Assembly (NCBI RefSeq): GCF_900111825.1
Contig: NZ_FOJM01000002.1
Location: 394,142-458,141 of the forward strand
Source of the DNA: Pedobacter suwonensis
GTDB taxonomy: Bacteria; Bacteroidota; Bacteroidia; Sphingobacteriales; Sphingobacteriaceae
Length of the DNA: 64,000 nucleotides
Direction of reading: 5' to 3'
The translations under genes were made by a program, and so were the position numbers. Below are positions 17,987-26,645 of the stretch, piece by piece; within the stretch, counting starts at the first letter, position 1, and the number at the start of each line of letters is the position of its first letter. The notes under the pieces are model-generated. The model was given only the letters and a program-made list of their open reading frames with translations, did no database searches and was not told the DNA's origin.

Positions 17987-18725
17987 TATAACAAGGGTCT
18001 GCAGCATCTTTATTGATAAACTGAAGTGTGAACTGTCTGATTTTTATTATTGCATTTATTATAGGAGCTGGGTACTATATCTGCCCGTTAGTACCATGAA
18101 TGGCCGCTTATCGTGAATCTGATTAACACCACTTTGTCTTATTCAACCCAGTTTGAGAAATTAACCAGTCAATTAAATTCCATCATTAACATGTTTAAGC
18201 AATTATTGGCCGTAGTGAAACGAGAATTAAGCACCCAAAACAAATACAATAACCTAAAAGCTCCTTCTCACCTAGCTAATCAAAACGCGTTCAGGGTGCC
18301 GCTATTCCCAAATTTGTCCCTCGAAAAAGGCTATCCGCATAATAACAGCCAAAAGTTAATACTTGATGTTTGAGCAGAAAAATCACTCTAAGCAGTGGAA
18401 TATTTTAGCAAAAATAAGATAACGTATGGTGTGACCATCAAGCCGATGATGCAATCAATAGACTTGCATCACCTTTCACCCCTTGAACGGATATTAAGTC
18501 TATGCCTATCGTGATTTGCTTTTTATCTGTTACTGCTTTTATTGTATTCATGCAACAAATTTTGCTGACGTTTAGTGTTCTAAAAATACATTTTTAACAT
18601 CCAATTCTCAGACATGATAATTGACACCATGCGCGCCTACCTTAATGTCTCAAGGACGGCACATTAATAGATTAAAGTTAGCATCATAACAAATGCTTAA
18701 GATTTTTACCCATCGCTTGAATAAG
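17987..18725. other. Long intergenic region, no convincing gene
   Basis: A possible frame at 18113-18373 starts with Asn/Ser/Thr-rich sequence and ends in an unstructured tail with no family features; its start has no supporting context and I do not call it. The rest has stops in all frames. I see no tRNA and no strong terminator. Confidence 0.4.
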
Positions 18726-19883
18726 CTATTGCTTTCTCATTTTAGAGGAATTTAGAAAACTTTCACCGAAGCTGTACTGGTGTATGACAAATGGTGAGTA
18801 TGCCAGATGAATGTTTCCTAGGTTAATAGTTTTTACCCCCAAATGGATTTGCTTTTCGATCGTGTTCTTTTCCAGGTACTTTAATTTAATATACTGGTCC
18901 ACAGTCAATGTGCCTTTAATCGCAACCTGAACCGGTACGTGAGGTAATATGGTAAGCGGTGAATTATCCTTATTCTTTAGAAAAACCGTATCACTAATGC
19001 TTGGATCAATGCTGTCATTTTCATCAACAATGTTCCAATAGAGGTAAAAATTACTAGAATCGCCGCTCAAAATGTAATTTTCATTATAGCCATTTTCTAT
19101 GACCATTTTCGTCTCGATATTATAGCTGAACAGATCTTTTCGTTTCAGTTCTAAACGGAGAACCTTATTATCGCTGTTTAAGAAGTAAACTTTGTTTTCG
19201 ATTTCGTTAGAACCTAGGACTCCTTTAAGAAGAAAAAAAATAACCAAAGGTATGGCGATATTTAAAAATGCCCCGAGTGTATGAACACTTCCGCTGATTA
19301 AGTTACGTTTGTGCGCAATAGACAGCGCGCCAAATGGAGAAATAAATAAACCAAAAATATACACAAAGCTTACCAGGATTAAAAGCCCTGCAATTACTTC
19401 CTGCACTTCCGGCCCAAGACCCAGTAGGTGCATAAAAGAAACCAATATCGAAGTTAAGATAATCAGGAAGCTGAGAAAGCAAAACGTCCAGGAAGCGAGC
19501 AAAAAATTATATCTCGAGACGATCACCCGGTTCTTTTTGGCGGCAAATATGAAGGCAGAAATTTCAAGCGTGAAGATAATAGCTAGCAATGTCCTGGAAT
19601 TGTCCTTTATACTGTTATTTTCAAATAGATTATCAATGAACAGATTGTAAGAGTTTTTCAAAAAATCAGTGCTCAACATGAAGTCAGCTTTATTAACACT
19701 CACACCGACAACATAAAAAAATAAAAATGAAAAGACCAGTAGGGTATATTTTTTGATTTCCGTGAATCCATTGGTATCCCTGAAGAGTAAGAAATAAATT
19801 CCAACATCGCCTTTCCAAAACAAGCGAAAGGCTTTAAGTTGAAATTTTATGGAATCTAAAATTCCTGAGAAAAAACTGTCCAT
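18726..19883 (-). CDS. Multi-pass membrane protein with soluble C-terminal domain
   Basis: The 385-residue protein has an amphipathic start (MDSFFSGILDSIKFQLKAFR) and about five hydrophobic spans between residues 45 and 220 (YTLLVFSFLFFYVVGV, LLAIIFTLEISAFIFA, FCFLSFLIILTSILVSF, IAGLLILVSFVYIFGLF, IAIPLVIFFLL). The remaining 165 residues are a beta-rich domain of predicted extracytoplasmic type. The five-span layout resembles Yip1/DUF3667-type proteins, but I cannot assign a family. It shares strand with the next upstream gene, about 600 bp away, so co-transcription is uncertain. Confidence 0.65.
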   Translation of the reverse strand: MDSFFSGILDSIKFQLKAFRLFWKGDVGIYFLLFRDTNGFTEIKKYTLLVFSFLFFYVVGVSVNKADFMLSTDFLKNSYNLFIDNLFENNSIKDNSRTLLAIIFTLEISAFIFAAKKNRVIVSRYNFLLASWTFCFLSFLIILTSILVSFMHLLGLGPEVQEVIAGLLILVSFVYIFGLFISPFGALSIAHKRNLISGSVHTLGAFLNIAIPLVIFFLLKGVLGSNEIENKVYFLNSDNKVLRLELKRKDLFSYNIETKMVIENGYNENYILSGDSSNFYLYWNIVDENDSIDPSISDTVFLKNKDNSPLTILPHVPVQVAIKGTLTVDQYIKLKYLEKNTIEKQIHLGVKTINLGNIHLAYSPFVIHQYSFGESFLNSSKMRKQ

Positions 19884-20207
19884 GGGAATTCGGCGTTTGA
19901 GCGTTACGTATGTTGATATTAGTACTAAAATAAGAAATATTTTATGTAATACACATCTGTCAATCTTGTCTACAAGTTACTTATTCCTGCTTTATCCTAA
20001 AGGTCCGCAGTCAATACGCCCAGCCCATTAACGCTCTCTACCGGTAACAATTTGATAATGTCCACTTACATACCTTTCATTTGTTTTCAAGCACCTGTTT
20101 CATCCACCACACTCTCATTGTTTTGCTAATATTTCTAATCAAGCGTAACAACGGTTGTTTTACGGCACCATCACTTTCACTAATATCATCAAATACTTTA
20201 GTTCCGT

Positions 20208-20393
20208 TCAGTCTTCAGTCTTTTGGTGGTACGATAAAAATCTAAGTAATGACCATCCCGAGCTGAGGTATGGTTTGTTTTCCTCATGCTCCATCCCACG
20301 AATGCTTAACAGGGTTTCCAGCATCGTTCTTATTTCATCATCCCTTTTTAAATCTGCTTCATTTTTTTCAAAAGTAAGAAGTATAGATCAATT
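20208..20393 (-). pseudogene. C-terminal remnant of an unrecognised protein
   Basis: The minus strand reads FEKNEADLKRDDEIRTMLET, LLSIRGMEHEENKPYLSSGW, then LLRFLSYHQKTED, to a TGA at 20208-20210. The upstream side is closed by an in-frame stop with no usable start. Composition and helix-like spacing suggest a genuine protein tail. It lies between two minus-strand genes and may be what is left of a third. Confidence 0.4.
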
Positions 20394-20479
20394 CCACGGG
20401 ACCTTATTCTAGCCATGACAGGCAGAAATTTAACGTGCTGAGATGCGCGTTCTTCAGTCAAAGAAAAAATAAATAAGTG

Positions 20480-22339
20480 CTATTCATTTTTTGTACGGTT
20501 GAACAAGGTGAAAAAAGGTATATCAACCAGGACAGACACATTAAACCGGCTTACACTTCGGTTTGTTTCTGTTATCGTTGCTGCACCCGTTTCATACTTT
20601 ATCGTTCTTAAATTTGGTATATAGTTCCAGTGTATCCCCGCCGTTACAGGAATTTTTGGCACATTATAAAACAGCCCGACACCTGGTGTAAAAAAGTATT
20701 CGAGCTTAAAATCAGTGTATGAAGTTGTATCATTGTTGAGGCGCTGGTTAACGACCGATCCGAGATCAATGAGACTGACGAAAGCCGTTAACCTTCCCGA
20801 CGCGAAAGTAGACGATATTCCTATTGGAGCTGTTAAGCCGATGTTTGCTTTTGATTGATTTACAAAAGAGCCATAGGCCTTCTCCGTACCTCCCGTAAGA
20901 CCAACATAACCATTAACCGAAAGATTAAAAGTACTTTGCCGTTTAATTGACGAACTACCTATCGGAAGTGCATAGGCGTTCATTAAAGCCTCCATATCGG
21001 CAGCGCTTTTGACGTCGGCCAATTGGGCGATAAAAGTCAGATGTTTGTTATAGACTTCGTTAACTCGTGTGTACTTGCCAAATTCTATTAGCATGCTGGC
21101 AATGGCGCGCTGATAATCCCTTTGCATTACCGGCTCTGCCAGATCAATGTATCTCGAGAGTATGGTTATTGCTTCCTCCGGGATGACGATACCTAGTTCT
21201 TTAATTGAATTTATCTCACCATTGAACTCAATGATTACTTCCTCGATTACCTTCATATAACCAATTGCATCCTGCACTGATGCTATCTCCGCTTTCTTAT
21301 TTTTAACGTAGTCTGCAGCCTGGTTTAGCTTATCTGAGACCACTATTAGTTTGTACATTTTTTCGGAAAGCACTTTTGTATCGTCGATGTAAACACCTCC
21401 TTCCATTAGGTAGGGGCGTATGAATGGAATCGTTTTCAACTGCTCAAACAATAATCCATAAAAAAATATGGATTGCGCAGATTTATTCCTTTCCTCCAGA
21501 ACAGGTGGCAGCTCATCTGAACTGACCCAGATATTCGGGGAATTTTTTGTTGCAATAAGTGCCTGCGATACAAGATCCAGTAGCGAGAAGATATTCTTTA
21601 CCTTTCCGCCATCGCGATATTTCACTGCCGCAAGGGCAGTTATGATCTTTTCGGTGTTGTTCCCTTTTTTGGTGTTTTTGTAAATACCGTGTGCTGCCAA
21701 GATCAGGTCTTTATAGTCCGGCTTGTCGGCCAGTTTAGGAAGAATTGCATCCAAGTTCAGAACCAGGTTATCTGGTAGTTGGTTCAGATCGTACTGGGCT
21801 ACCTGTTTCAGGTAAACCAAATCAGCAGAATAATAACTGTGTTTCGTATATAGCTCCTCTATCAGTGCGTATGTTTTTGGAAAAACGCCTCTCGTAAGCT
21901 TTGTCTCCTCCGTATTTTTAACTATCGCCTTAAATATGTAATCAATTGACGCGGACAATACTTCCTCTTTGAACCTGCCAGCCATGAAGTTGGCCGTTCC
22001 GTTGATTAGGGCAGCCTGGAGACTAAGTGACCCTGCACTCGTTTTTTCAACCGGTGTGATCTTGAAATCATCTGTGAGGGATCCATTGTTTGCATGTCTA
22101 ACACTAGGTACAAAGTCTTTTAGAAATGGATTGCTCACGATATTAGACCGGTTCAGTCCGTATTTTTTGACGACTTCGAAAAAATAGTCATTTTGAGGAG
22201 CGCCGGTGCCGGTATTAGAAAACGAGGCATCAAGAAGCTTTAAAGCATCAAGATAAACATTGGGATTTTTTGACTGCTGGGCAACGGCGCTACACCCAAT
22301 AAATACCATAAAAACGAGAGAGACGGTAATTGTTTTCAT
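20480..22339 (-). CDS. Large exported protein, helical with a beta-barrel-like C-terminus
   Basis: The 619-residue product has a signal peptide (TVSLVFMVFIGCSAVAQQ, probably cut after AVA). Residues 30-470 are mainly helical and Lys/Glu rich (for example DKLNQAADYVKNKKAEIASV). From about 480 on, the pattern changes to alternating aromatic and polar strands (FNLSVNGYVGLTGGTEKAYG, GISSTFASGRLTAFVSLIDL, YFFTPGVGLFYNVPKIPVTA), ending VSVLVDIPFFTLFNRTKNE, which looks like an outer-membrane barrel or a strand-rich anchor. The family is not recognised. Its function is unknown; envelope location is the safe inference. Confidence 0.65.
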   Translation of the reverse strand: MKTITVSLVFMVFIGCSAVAQQSKNPNVYLDALKLLDASFSNTGTGAPQNDYFFEVVKKYGLNRSNIVSNPFLKDFVPSVRHANNGSLTDDFKITPVEKTSAGSLSLQAALINGTANFMAGRFKEEVLSASIDYIFKAIVKNTEETKLTRGVFPKTYALIEELYTKHSYYSADLVYLKQVAQYDLNQLPDNLVLNLDAILPKLADKPDYKDLILAAHGIYKNTKKGNNTEKIITALAAVKYRDGGKVKNIFSLLDLVSQALIATKNSPNIWVSSDELPPVLEERNKSAQSIFFYGLLFEQLKTIPFIRPYLMEGGVYIDDTKVLSEKMYKLIVVSDKLNQAADYVKNKKAEIASVQDAIGYMKVIEEVIIEFNGEINSIKELGIVIPEEAITILSRYIDLAEPVMQRDYQRAIASMLIEFGKYTRVNEVYNKHLTFIAQLADVKSAADMEALMNAYALPIGSSSIKRQSTFNLSVNGYVGLTGGTEKAYGSFVNQSKANIGLTAPIGISSTFASGRLTAFVSLIDLGSVVNQRLNNDTTSYTDFKLEYFFTPGVGLFYNVPKIPVTAGIHWNYIPNLRTIKYETGAATITETNRSVSRFNVSVLVDIPFFTLFNRTKNE

Positions 22340-22391
22340 GAGACTGGTTTATAGATAATTACCTCCACAAGATATATTCTTAATTGATATT

Positions 22392-22510
22392 TTACAAGAG
22401 CCAGATGAAATTTTTCTTCTCGATTTCTGTCACGATATAACGATCAGCTTTATCCTCATGAAGATCAGGCTCATTGGGCCATCGCCCGCAACGATCTGTT
22501 GTCCTACCAT
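22392..22510 (-). pseudogene. Short coding remnant upstream of the large exported protein
   Basis: One minus-strand frame reads INGRTTDRCGRWPNEPDLHE then DKADRYIVTEIEKKNFIWLL, closing at 22392-22394. It is protein-like but only about 40 codons long, with no start codon. It may be a leftover tail of a lost gene. Confidence 0.3.
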
Positions 22511-22575
22511 TTATTCAGATAGCTTGTTTACAGATCCCTTGAAGAATAGATAAAACACTTACAAACATCTGAAAT

Positions 22576-22607
22576 AAAAAGGCCAATGATTTGTTTTGGC
22601 CTTTTTT
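22576..22607. terminator. Hairpin with T-run, usable on both strands
   Basis: AAAAAGGCCA (22576-22585) pairs with the TTGGCC segment and T-run ending at 22607, with a short loop. The plus strand ends in seven T and the minus strand in five, so either direction could terminate. No gene on either side clearly ends here. Confidence 0.6.
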
Positions 22608-22653
22608 TGCCAGCGCTTGAGCGAGGTACAGCAACATCATTTGTGGAACAAAA

Positions 22654-22703
22654 ATACCGCGAAAGATGCGCCCCTTTAGCGTCACGGCAAATGCTCGCGG
22701 TAT
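22654..22703. repeat. Inverted repeat ATACCGCGA / TCGCGGTAT
   Basis: Two perfect 9-bp arms at 22654-22662 and 22695-22703 enclose 32 bp. The arms are GC-rich against a poor background. This could be a stem of an RNA ending at the adjacent 22576-22607 hairpin on the minus strand, or a remnant of a mobile sequence. Confidence 0.45.
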
Positions 22704-22842
22704 CATTTCGCCGGTTTAGTCGACTAATTTTTTAATGCTATCAATTTAAAATCTGAAGCAAGGGAATAGGATAAGGATAACCTTTGGAAAAAGCCTGATC
22801 CCGAGAGATAAAATTTCAGAATCAATTCATTAACTTTAGATA

Positions 22843-23088
22843 ATGAGAGCTGTCGAAAAGCCTTTCAAGCTGGAAGTTGGCGGGAAAACATTGCGCATCG
22901 CTGAGTATGAACTGGAAGGGAAAAGGGTTTTCCATGTGAATTTCGGACCTGGAGGAAGCCCCTTGGTGATTGCCATTGCGATAGGGTCAAACAATAAAAG
23001 ATTTTGGACATCTATTCCTGAGGGCAGACAGAAAGAGGCAACTGATATTGGAAGATTAATTGCGGAATACATCCGCGCTAAAAAATAG
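22843..23088 (+). CDS. Small hypothetical protein upstream of SRAP
   Basis: The 81-residue protein MRAVEKPFKLEVGGKTLRIA, EYELEGKRVFHVNFG, then GGSPLVIAIAIGSNN is soluble and beta-rich with a C-terminal helix (EATDIGRLIAEYIRAKK). It ends 7 bp before the SRAP start, so both genes are probably co-transcribed and may act in the same DNA-damage response. I know no function. Confidence 0.65.
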   Translation: MRAVEKPFKLEVGGKTLRIAEYELEGKRVFHVNFGPGGSPLVIAIAIGSNNKRFWTSIPEGRQKEATDIGRLIAEYIRAKK

Positions 23089-23095
23089 TAAGCTT

Positions 23096-23914
23096 ATGTG
23101 TTATTACAACGGACAGAAAGTAACAAGGGCCGAGTTTATCCAGTTGAAACAGCTGGAAAAAGCGGTAAAGAACTATGATTTTTTGGATGTAGACGTACAT
23201 AACGGGTTCAACTACCCTCCCTGCGCTATTGCCATAGCTACAGATGATAAGCGTGACTTTGAACTTGTACAGGCCCAGTGGGGCTATGTGCCCGGCAAAA
23301 TGAGTACAGATGAAGCAATTGCTTTTCGAAGAAAGCTAACGACTTTGAATTTCAAGGCTGAGAATCTGTGGGTGAGCGAGAGCGGTAAGCGTTCCATGTG
23401 GAAGGATGCTGCCAGAACGCGCAGGTGCCTTGTTTTATCTACCGGTATTATCGAATCCAGGCATGTGCCTAAAATTGGCAAGAAGGGTCAGGAGTTAAAA
23501 GAAACCATCAAATACCCTTACCAGGTTACGCTAAAAGACCATGAGTATTTCTGGCTTCCGGGAATATATAGCGACTGGGTGAATACCGACACAGGTGAGG
23601 TTACCAAAACCTTTGCCATTGGCATTACGAAGGCAAACGAGCTGATGAAGCAGGTACATAATTCCAAACTGCGAATGCCATGCATACTGACCGACCAGCT
23701 CGCATGGGAGTGGCTAATGGGCGATCTCAGCGATGACCGGATTACCGAGATCGCGATGACTCAGATACCATCAGGTCTTCTGGAAAGGTGTACTATTGGG
23801 TCAGAGTACCGTCTGGAGGGGGTTATCAATAAAAAAGACTACCCTGAGCTGCCAGAAATCAAACAGGAATTTTTAGATCAGGAGGTGCTGGAGTTTGACC
23901 ACTGGAGAAATTAG
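23096..23914 (+). CDS. SRAP-family abasic-site processing protein (YedK/HMCES-like)
   Basis: The 272-residue protein must start at 23096, because catalysis needs Cys2 exposed after Met removal (MCYYNGQKV); the open frame upstream would bury it. SRAP proteins use Cys2 to crosslink to abasic sites in single-stranded DNA and protect them during replication. Family elements are visible: VQAQWGYVP, the catalytic Glu in STGIIESRH (about residue 120), and KLRMPCILTDQ. The canonical His after RMP is not obvious in this copy (PCIL where PVIL is usual). It fits the damage-response genes to the right (imuA, imuB, dnaE2). Confidence 0.9.
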   Translation: MCYYNGQKVTRAEFIQLKQLEKAVKNYDFLDVDVHNGFNYPPCAIAIATDDKRDFELVQAQWGYVPGKMSTDEAIAFRRKLTTLNFKAENLWVSESGKRSMWKDAARTRRCLVLSTGIIESRHVPKIGKKGQELKETIKYPYQVTLKDHEYFWLPGIYSDWVNTDTGEVTKTFAIGITKANELMKQVHNSKLRMPCILTDQLAWEWLMGDLSDDRITEIAMTQIPSGLLERCTIGSEYRLEGVINKKDYPELPEIKQEFLDQEVLEFDHWRN

Positions 23915-23982
23915 CGTTTCTTTTTTGACTTAGTTCAGTAGAAGACAACCAGACGTCAGTTTTAGCATAATATGCACAGGAT

Positions 23983-24037
23983 ATAGAAATACGAACATCT
24001 ATATACACCGATGATGTAGTAAGTATAAACATCGTTG
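23983..24037 (+). repeat. 55-bp fragment related to the gene at 9749-10153
   Basis: These bases match 9875-9929 with only a few differences, without gaps, and in the same coding sense (SIYTDDVVSINIV here, SIYTDDLVSINIVG there). No flanking part of the other gene is present. It continues in frame into a protein-like run ending at TAA 24171-24173, so this may be a fusion of scraps. Confidence 0.7.
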
Positions 24038-24177
24038 CGGAAGAAAAAAACGTGCATCCAAGAGTATTGCAAAAAATGTATCGGTATTCATCTATTTTAA
24101 CAACGATGAATGACCAGAGTAATTTCTCCCATGAAAAAGCAGACGAGGCACTGGATGCGGTGCTTTGTTTCTAAAAC
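24038..24177 (+). pseudogene. Coding scraps, possibly a DUF72-type C-terminus
   Basis: One plus frame reads RASKSIAKNVSVFIYFNNDE before a TGA; FIYFNND recalls the conserved end of DUF72 proteins. Another frame runs to TAA at 24171-24173. Neither has a start codon. The DUF72 link is weak. Confidence 0.25.
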
Positions 24178-24208
24178 AGATAGCCCCGCAATTAATCCGG
24201 GGCTATCT
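24178..24208 (-). terminator. Terminator of the ferredoxin operon
   Basis: An 11-bp perfect stem (AGATAGCCCCG at 24178-24188, its complement at 24198-24208) lies 45 bp beyond the last gene of the minus-strand operon ending at 24253, and on that strand is followed by GTTTTAG. Confidence 0.7.
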
Positions 24209-24252
24209 TCGGGGTTGCGGTTCCCTCTTAACATTTTTGTTAGCTGGTATTT

Positions 24253-25008
24253 CTAATGATTTTGTGATTTTACCTTCTCAACCATTTTTAGGACACTTTT
24301 TGGCAATTCTAAATGATGCACTGAAATTTCAATATAAATCTGTCTTCTAGGGGCTATAACTTGCCCAAGAGCATCTTTTTTATCATTGAACATCATTACG
24401 GCCTTTATAGCTGTTTTGCCGGTTACCTCTTCTAATTTAGGCGCTATGGAATAGATATTTTCGTTAGGGGTGTTTTTTAAATAGATATATGTTGAGTCAC
24501 AATAGCTATCGTCGAGCTTTCGTTTTGGGACATACCGGATAATCTCAACATTGTCCGCCTCTACTTGTTCAATAGATATTTTAACGAAATTATTGCCATG
24601 GAACATTGCTTCACGGTTTCCAATATAATTACCTAACAGCTTTGAGTCTTGGTCTTTCTGCATTTGTTCGATATTACCCAATTGGAAATAATAGGCATTC
24701 TTATCGCCCATCTTTTGTATAAAGTATGAATAGTTAGTGACACTATCGGTTATTTCGACTTCGGTTACTGTTTCTTTTTCAGTGTTCTTTGTATTCGGTT
24801 TACCCATGTAGATGGGAACTTGATAAATCATAAAGTTCTTCACTTTAAAGATGTTCAACTGCGTATCATTCTTTGTAACCGTTCTGTCAGGCGATAACAT
24901 TTCAATATGCGTCTTATATCTCACAGCGTTCACTATCTGGCTATCTACAGGCTTATCTAAAGTTACGGGCTTAATTATTGTTGTCATCAGAATTAGTAAC
25001 AGTTTCAT
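24253..25008 (-). CDS. Third gene of the ferredoxin operon, exported hypothetical protein
   Basis: The 251-residue product has a short hydrophobic start (MKLLLILMTTIIKPVTL) that may be a signal peptide, followed by a beta-rich body (FKVKNFMIYQVPIYMG, VTEVEITDSVTNYSYFI) with alternating polar and aromatic residues, and a helical tail PKSVLKMVEKVKSQNH. The pattern is like GLPGLI-type periplasmic proteins but I cannot confirm it. It begins 14 bp after the ferredoxin-domain gene and is the last of three. Function unknown. Confidence 0.6.
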   Translation of the reverse strand: MKLLLILMTTIIKPVTLDKPVDSQIVNAVRYKTHIEMLSPDRTVTKNDTQLNIFKVKNFMIYQVPIYMGKPNTKNTEKETVTEVEITDSVTNYSYFIQKMGDKNAYYFQLGNIEQMQKDQDSKLLGNYIGNREAMFHGNNFVKISIEQVEADNVEIIRYVPKRKLDDSYCDSTYIYLKNTPNENIYSIAPKLEEVTGKTAIKAVMMFNDKKDALGQVIAPRRQIYIEISVHHLELPKSVLKMVEKVKSQNH

Positions 25009-25022
25009 TAAATAGGTATATA

Positions 25023-25709
25023 TTATTGTCCGATAAATGGCGCATCAACATGCCATACTTGCTTTGATTGAACACTGAATGATGATGGAAACGGAAAACC
25101 ATTACATATCAGGTGAACGGTAAATGTCGTTTGAAGTGTTATGCCACTGTAATAAATGCCTAGGGTTGCAGGAGATGCATCAACAACACCTGTCATTTCG
25201 TACCCTGTATAATTTCCAGTCCACGTAATGTGATCATGCTTGATTTCTTCCCAATGCCATTCACGTTGTCCTGACGGCATTAAAACACGTTTTTGCGTGC
25301 CTATTTCGTATGAAGTCCAACGCCAGAGGCCATATATTTGTTTAAAGAAGATCCAACTATAGTTCCTAACCCTTTGATTTGCACTTCCTGATGATTCGCT
25401 GATACCGACTGTTGTCGCATCACTTGAAACATCAGCAAAAAAATCATTTAACGCATCTTCTTTGCATTGTTGATCGCCCTCACAAATTATTGCTTCAACC
25501 GGACATACTTCTGCACAACTTCCATCAAGCGTACACCTATTGGGATAAAACAGAAGTGTCTCATCATATAGCAGGGCATCATTAGGGCATTCTGGGACAC
25601 ACAACCCGCATTGAATGCAGGCATCCCCTTCAAATGTTATTTTTCCAGGATTCAACCCTGTACCTTCGAAAACTTTTGTACTGCCGCTATCAAATATTTT
25701 TGTAACCAT
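25023..25709 (-). CDS. Two-cluster ferredoxin-domain protein with an unknown C-terminal domain
   Basis: The first 90 residues form a bacterial 2[4Fe-4S]-type ferredoxin. Motif one is complete (C31, C34, C37, C41 in CIQCGLCVPECP). Motif two is C59-T-L-D62-G-S-C65-A-E-V-C69-P, where the second ligand is Asp in place of Cys. CxxDxxC is known from Pyrococcus ferredoxin, where the cluster is Asp-ligated or easily becomes 3Fe-4S. C76 and C82 are extra. The remaining 130 or so residues are aromatic-rich, with clustered Trp (LWRWTSYEIG, REWHWEEIKHDHITWTG), and match no family I know. No signal peptide is seen. It sits between two exported proteins. Confidence 0.8.
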   Translation of the reverse strand: MVTKIFDSGSTKVFEGTGLNPGKITFEGDACIQCGLCVPECPNDALLYDETLLFYPNRCTLDGSCAEVCPVEAIICEGDQQCKEDALNDFFADVSSDATTVGISESSGSANQRVRNYSWIFFKQIYGLWRWTSYEIGTQKRVLMPSGQREWHWEEIKHDHITWTGNYTGYEMTGVVDASPATLGIYYSGITLQTTFTVHLICNGFPFPSSFSVQSKQVWHVDAPFIGQ

Positions 25710-25712
25710 TGT

Positions 25713-26240
25713 CTATGAGATCATTAATTTATTGAAATTTTTAATTGATTGTTTGGGAAATTTGGAAATCAGATCATCTTGGTGAAGAAGCTTCGATTTC
25801 AACGCAGGTGCAATCTGACCGTTAATCATTGGTAATTTAATGACGGCATCTTTACCAATATAGTCTTTAACTTCCAAACTTTCTTCAGCAAATGTAACAA
25901 GGCCTCTCATTGATGCTTTTCCCTTCCTATCCAAACGGGTATACACTGCATCAATGTTTTTTATTTTTTCAGCACGCCTGTTCTTCAATTTTACTGATTT
26001 TACTAGAGTGCATGAGATTACTGAATCACAGTTGAATTTCGCTTTTAGCTTATCATCAGATACGGAAATTATATCCCTCACTATTAAGTAATTAAATCCC
26101 TCTTGTAGTTTTTGACCTGTTTCTGGATTGGCAAATTCTTTTTCGTTTGTATCTTTCTTACATGCGTTGAGAACAGTGCCACCCAACATCAAACCAAGTG
26201 ATGCCATGATGGATGTTCTGATAAATTCGTTTCTCTTCAT
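25713..26240 (-). CDS. First gene of the ferredoxin operon, lipoprotein
   Basis: The 175-residue protein begins MKRNEFIRTSIMASLGLMLG then GTVLNACKKD, a lipoprotein signal (lipobox LNAC) resembling Tat signals in its KRNEFI start, though it lacks the twin Arg. The mature part carries a beta-rich domain (YLIVRDIISVSDDKLKAKF) and a C-terminal helix. Only 3 bp separate it from the ferredoxin gene, so coupling is strong. A lipid-anchored partner beside a ferredoxin could be a redox-relay component, but this is inference; no known domain is recognised. Confidence 0.7.
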   Translation of the reverse strand: MKRNEFIRTSIMASLGLMLGGTVLNACKKDTNEKEFANPETGQKLQEGFNYLIVRDIISVSDDKLKAKFNCDSVISCTLVKSVKLKNRRAEKIKNIDAVYTRLDRKGKASMRGLVTFAEESLEVKDYIGKDAVIKLPMINGQIAPALKSKLLHQDDLISKFPKQSIKNFNKLMIS

Positions 26241-26340
26241 AAATTCTTTTATAGTTTTTTGGCAAAATTAACAATTTAAAGAGATGTCTAATTTCAAATG
26301 CTAACCTGAAATCAGTCTCTTACATGAAAAGTCCTTCTGC

Positions 26341-26634
26341 TTATATATATCGGGCTGAATCCTCCATAGAAAGGTGTCTCTGACTACTTAAATAATATTT
26401 AAAACGGGTTTTGTAATTCAAACCCGTATGGTTCGGGCAATTGCGTTTGAGATAAACAAAATCGTCAGTAAATGAATAATACCCTTCATTGGCAACAATC
26501 AAATGATCAAACATAGAAATTTCCAGCATTTCGCAAGCATTGATCAGGCGGTCTGTCATTACCCTGTCGGTATTACTTGGCTGCAGGCTTCCCGATGGAT
26601 GATTATGGGCTAAAACAATGGCCGAAGCATTTGG
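26341..26634 (-). pseudogene. radC-like C-terminal fragment 1
   Basis: The minus strand encodes NASAIVLAHNHPSGSLQPSN then TDRVMTDRLINACEMLEISM and FDHLIVANEGYYSFTDD. This is the JAMM metal motif (HNHPSG, S, D) and the C-terminus of the RadC/JAB family. A stop lies just upstream (26635-26637), so the N-terminal part is gone, and the final 35 residues do not resemble the family. The metal-site residues are intact but the gene is not. Confidence 0.75.
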
Positions 26635-26645
26635 TTACCAAAATA

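Noticed and set aside
18113..18373. Possible 86-residue protein
   Set aside because: Asn/Ser-rich start without a ribosome site, no domain and no conserved neighbour; left as uncertain spacer.
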